Shown piece after piece: positions 15,069-15,782 of a stretch of 15,782 nucleotides of DNA. Numbering within the stretch: position 1 is the first letter of the stretch; every line of letters begins with the position of its first letter. Location of the stretch: the NCBI GenBank assembly GCA_017618625.1, contig JAFZTV010000001.1:1-15782 (forward strand), in the 5' to 3' direction. Below the pieces are notes generated by a model that was given only the letters and a program-made list of their open reading frames with translations, did not search any database and was not told the origin of the DNA. The position numbers and the translations under genes were made by a program. The DNA is from Bacteroidales bacterium (GTDB taxonomy: Bacteria > Bacteroidota > Bacteroidia > Bacteroidales > P3).

Positions 15069-15101
15069 TTCGTAGACCGCAATGCGGCGGGTGTACTTTT
15101 G
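15069..15101 (+). promoter_or_regulatory. Promoter of the DUF6266-like gene, overlapped by an inverted repeat
   Basis: TACTTTTG (15094-15101) fits TAnnTTTG; TTCG (15069-15072), 21 nt upstream, is a weak -33 element. Inverted arms TTGCGGT (15058-15064) and ACCGCAA (15076-15082) flank the -33 element and could be an operator. Transcription would begin about 15105, giving a leader of about 230 nt. Confidence 0.55.
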
Positions 15102-15186
15102 CAAACGAATTCAAGGGGCGGATGGCGGCGAGGGTGAGTGGTTCTATACCGGTCGTGAATCGCACAGCATCAAAGACATCCAACCC

Positions 15187-15300
15187 TGTGGCCACAAAAA
15201 CCACTTCTGCTATTAAGGTGAGCAGAATGACGCCGAAAGGCGGCAACTCTTGACAAGAGCGAAAATTTCCGAACCGAAGCAGAAGGTCAGCAAAGCTGAC
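15187..15300 (+). ncRNA. Candidate structured leader RNA: palindrome and four hairpins
   Basis: Four closely spaced hairpins follow one another: TTCTGCT/AGCAGAA (15205-15227, 7 bp), CGCC-GAAA-GGCG (15231-15242, GNRA loop), CTCTT-GAC-AAGAG (15247-15259) and GTCAGC-AAA-GCTGAC (15286-15300). A perfect palindrome TGTGGCCACA (15187-15196) precedes them. They end 34 nt before the ATG at 15335, within the predicted leader. I match it to no known RNA family. A 43-codon ORF (15122-15253) overlaps and could be a leader peptide instead. Confidence 0.45.
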
Positions 15301-15334
15301 AAACCAAATTATTAACCTTAAAAATCAAACTATT

Positions 15335-15782
15335 ATGGGAACAACTAAATCTGCAATGAAAATCCATTGGCGCGGCCAGGTCGGCGGCTTGGTCGGCTCA
15401 CACCAGTATGGTCAGGACACTTGGCGCTCGATGGCCGAGTCGGTGGCTAACCCTAACACGGAGGCTCAACAGACGGTTCGCGCGAAATTTACCGCTGTGT
15501 CGAAGGGTGTGGCCGCTCTGGGATACCTTTACCGCCTGGGTTACAAGATGTTCGTGGGCGACGGAAAGGGTCCTCGCGCGCTGTTCTCGAAACAGCTGTA
15601 CGAGAACGCCTTGATAGGCAACCTGCACGACGGGTTCAGCATCGACCCGACGAAGGTGGAGATGTCGAAGGGGTCGCTGACTCCGGCTCACTCGATAGCG
15701 GCTTCGGTGGCTCCGGCTACGCAGTCGTGCACGGTGTCGTGGAGCGACAACTCGGGCGTGGGCGACGCGGAGGCTACGGACA
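15335..15782 (+). CDS. Probable DUF6266 family protein, 5' part, runs off the window
   Basis: An open frame starts at ATG 15335 and continues without a stop to the window edge (149 codons seen). The N-terminus has the pattern I associate with DUF6266: Gly/Val-rich start (GQVGGLVGS), a Trp-Arg segment, then NPNTEAQQTVRAKF (residues 39-52). Farther on are MSKGSL (about 109-114) and a VSWSDNSG strand. The function of DUF6266 is unknown. No signal peptide is visible. The ATG is preceded by an A/T-rich TTAACCTTAAAAATC stretch typical of Bacteroidetes translation starts. It has its own promoter near 15094 and an unusually long, hairpinned leader. Identification is from memory of the family pattern. 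Confidence 0.65.
   Translation, partial: MGTTKSAMKIHWRGQVGGLVGSHQYGQDTWRSMAESVANPNTEAQQTVRAKFTAVSKGVAALGYLYRLGYKMFVGDGKGPRALFSKQLYENALIGNLHDGFSIDPTKVEMSKGSLTPAHSIAASVAPATQSCTVSWSDNSGVGDAEATD

Noticed and set aside
15122..15253. 43-aa ORF annotated as a gene
   Set aside because: It lies wholly within the predicted hairpinned leader and has low-complexity composition; kept only as an alternative explanation in the leader finding.

Overview
The window looks like a Bacteroidales-type (Prevotella/Bacteroides-like) chromosome segment. Three things support this. Several genes have upstream boxes matching the Bacteroidetes promoter (TAnnTTTG at -7 with TTG/TTTG about 19-21 nt upstream) and no strong Shine-Dalgarno sites. 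The gene families (VirE_N/BT4734-like primase with DUF3987, ORF6N, probable DUF6266) are typical of Bacteroidetes. The Cas9 is of the large Bacteroidetes type II-C kind. The taxon is inferred from these features only.

Layout from left to right: (1) 1-282 is intergenic, with a heptamer tandem repeat and a terminator-like hairpin. (2) 283-2406 (-) is an S9-family prolyl-oligopeptidase-type lipoprotein with a well-formed promoter. (3) 2523-6871 (-) is a four-gene accessory cassette, read in the order 320-aa unknown, 102-aa unknown, 766-aa VirE_N/DUF3987 primase-ATPase, 128-aa unknown. It contains a dyad-rich spacer and two sets of 9-bp TCTAGAnnn repeats, one intergenic and one inside the primase reading frame. 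(4) 7227-7856 (+) is an ORF6N-domain protein. (5) 7855-14601 is a complete type II-C CRISPR-Cas locus: tracrRNA (-), cas9-cas1-cas2 (+, overlapping genes), a leader, and an array of 12 intact 47-bp repeats, one half-degenerate repeat and 12 spacers. (6) 14602-15334 is a long intergenic stretch with a terminator, dispersed repeats, a promoter and a strongly hairpinned leader. (7) 15335 to the end (+) is the 5' part of a probable DUF6266 gene that runs off the window.

The CRISPR locus is the centrepiece. The anti-repeat sits between the ORF6N gene and cas9. On the minus strand it is followed by hairpins and a C(UUCG)G-loop terminator with seven Ts, so tracrRNA is read leftward. That fixes crRNA as minus-strand too, opposite to cas9-cas1-cas2. 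Each intact repeat contains TTG-N19-TATCTTTG pointing the same way, so each spacer appears to have its own promoter, as known experimentally for Neisseria type II-C. The degenerate repeat at the far end has lost exactly the half that pairs with tracrRNA but keeps the -7 box. A terminator with a nine-T tract lies between the array and cas2 and would stop minus-strand array transcripts before they run antisense into the cas genes.

Outside the CRISPR locus, the most notable unexplained structures are four consecutive hairpins in the roughly 230-nt leader of the last gene, an exact 28-bp inverted repeat at 2922-2949 and 14718-14745 that brackets the primase-to-CRISPR block, and the TCTAGAnnn repeats.
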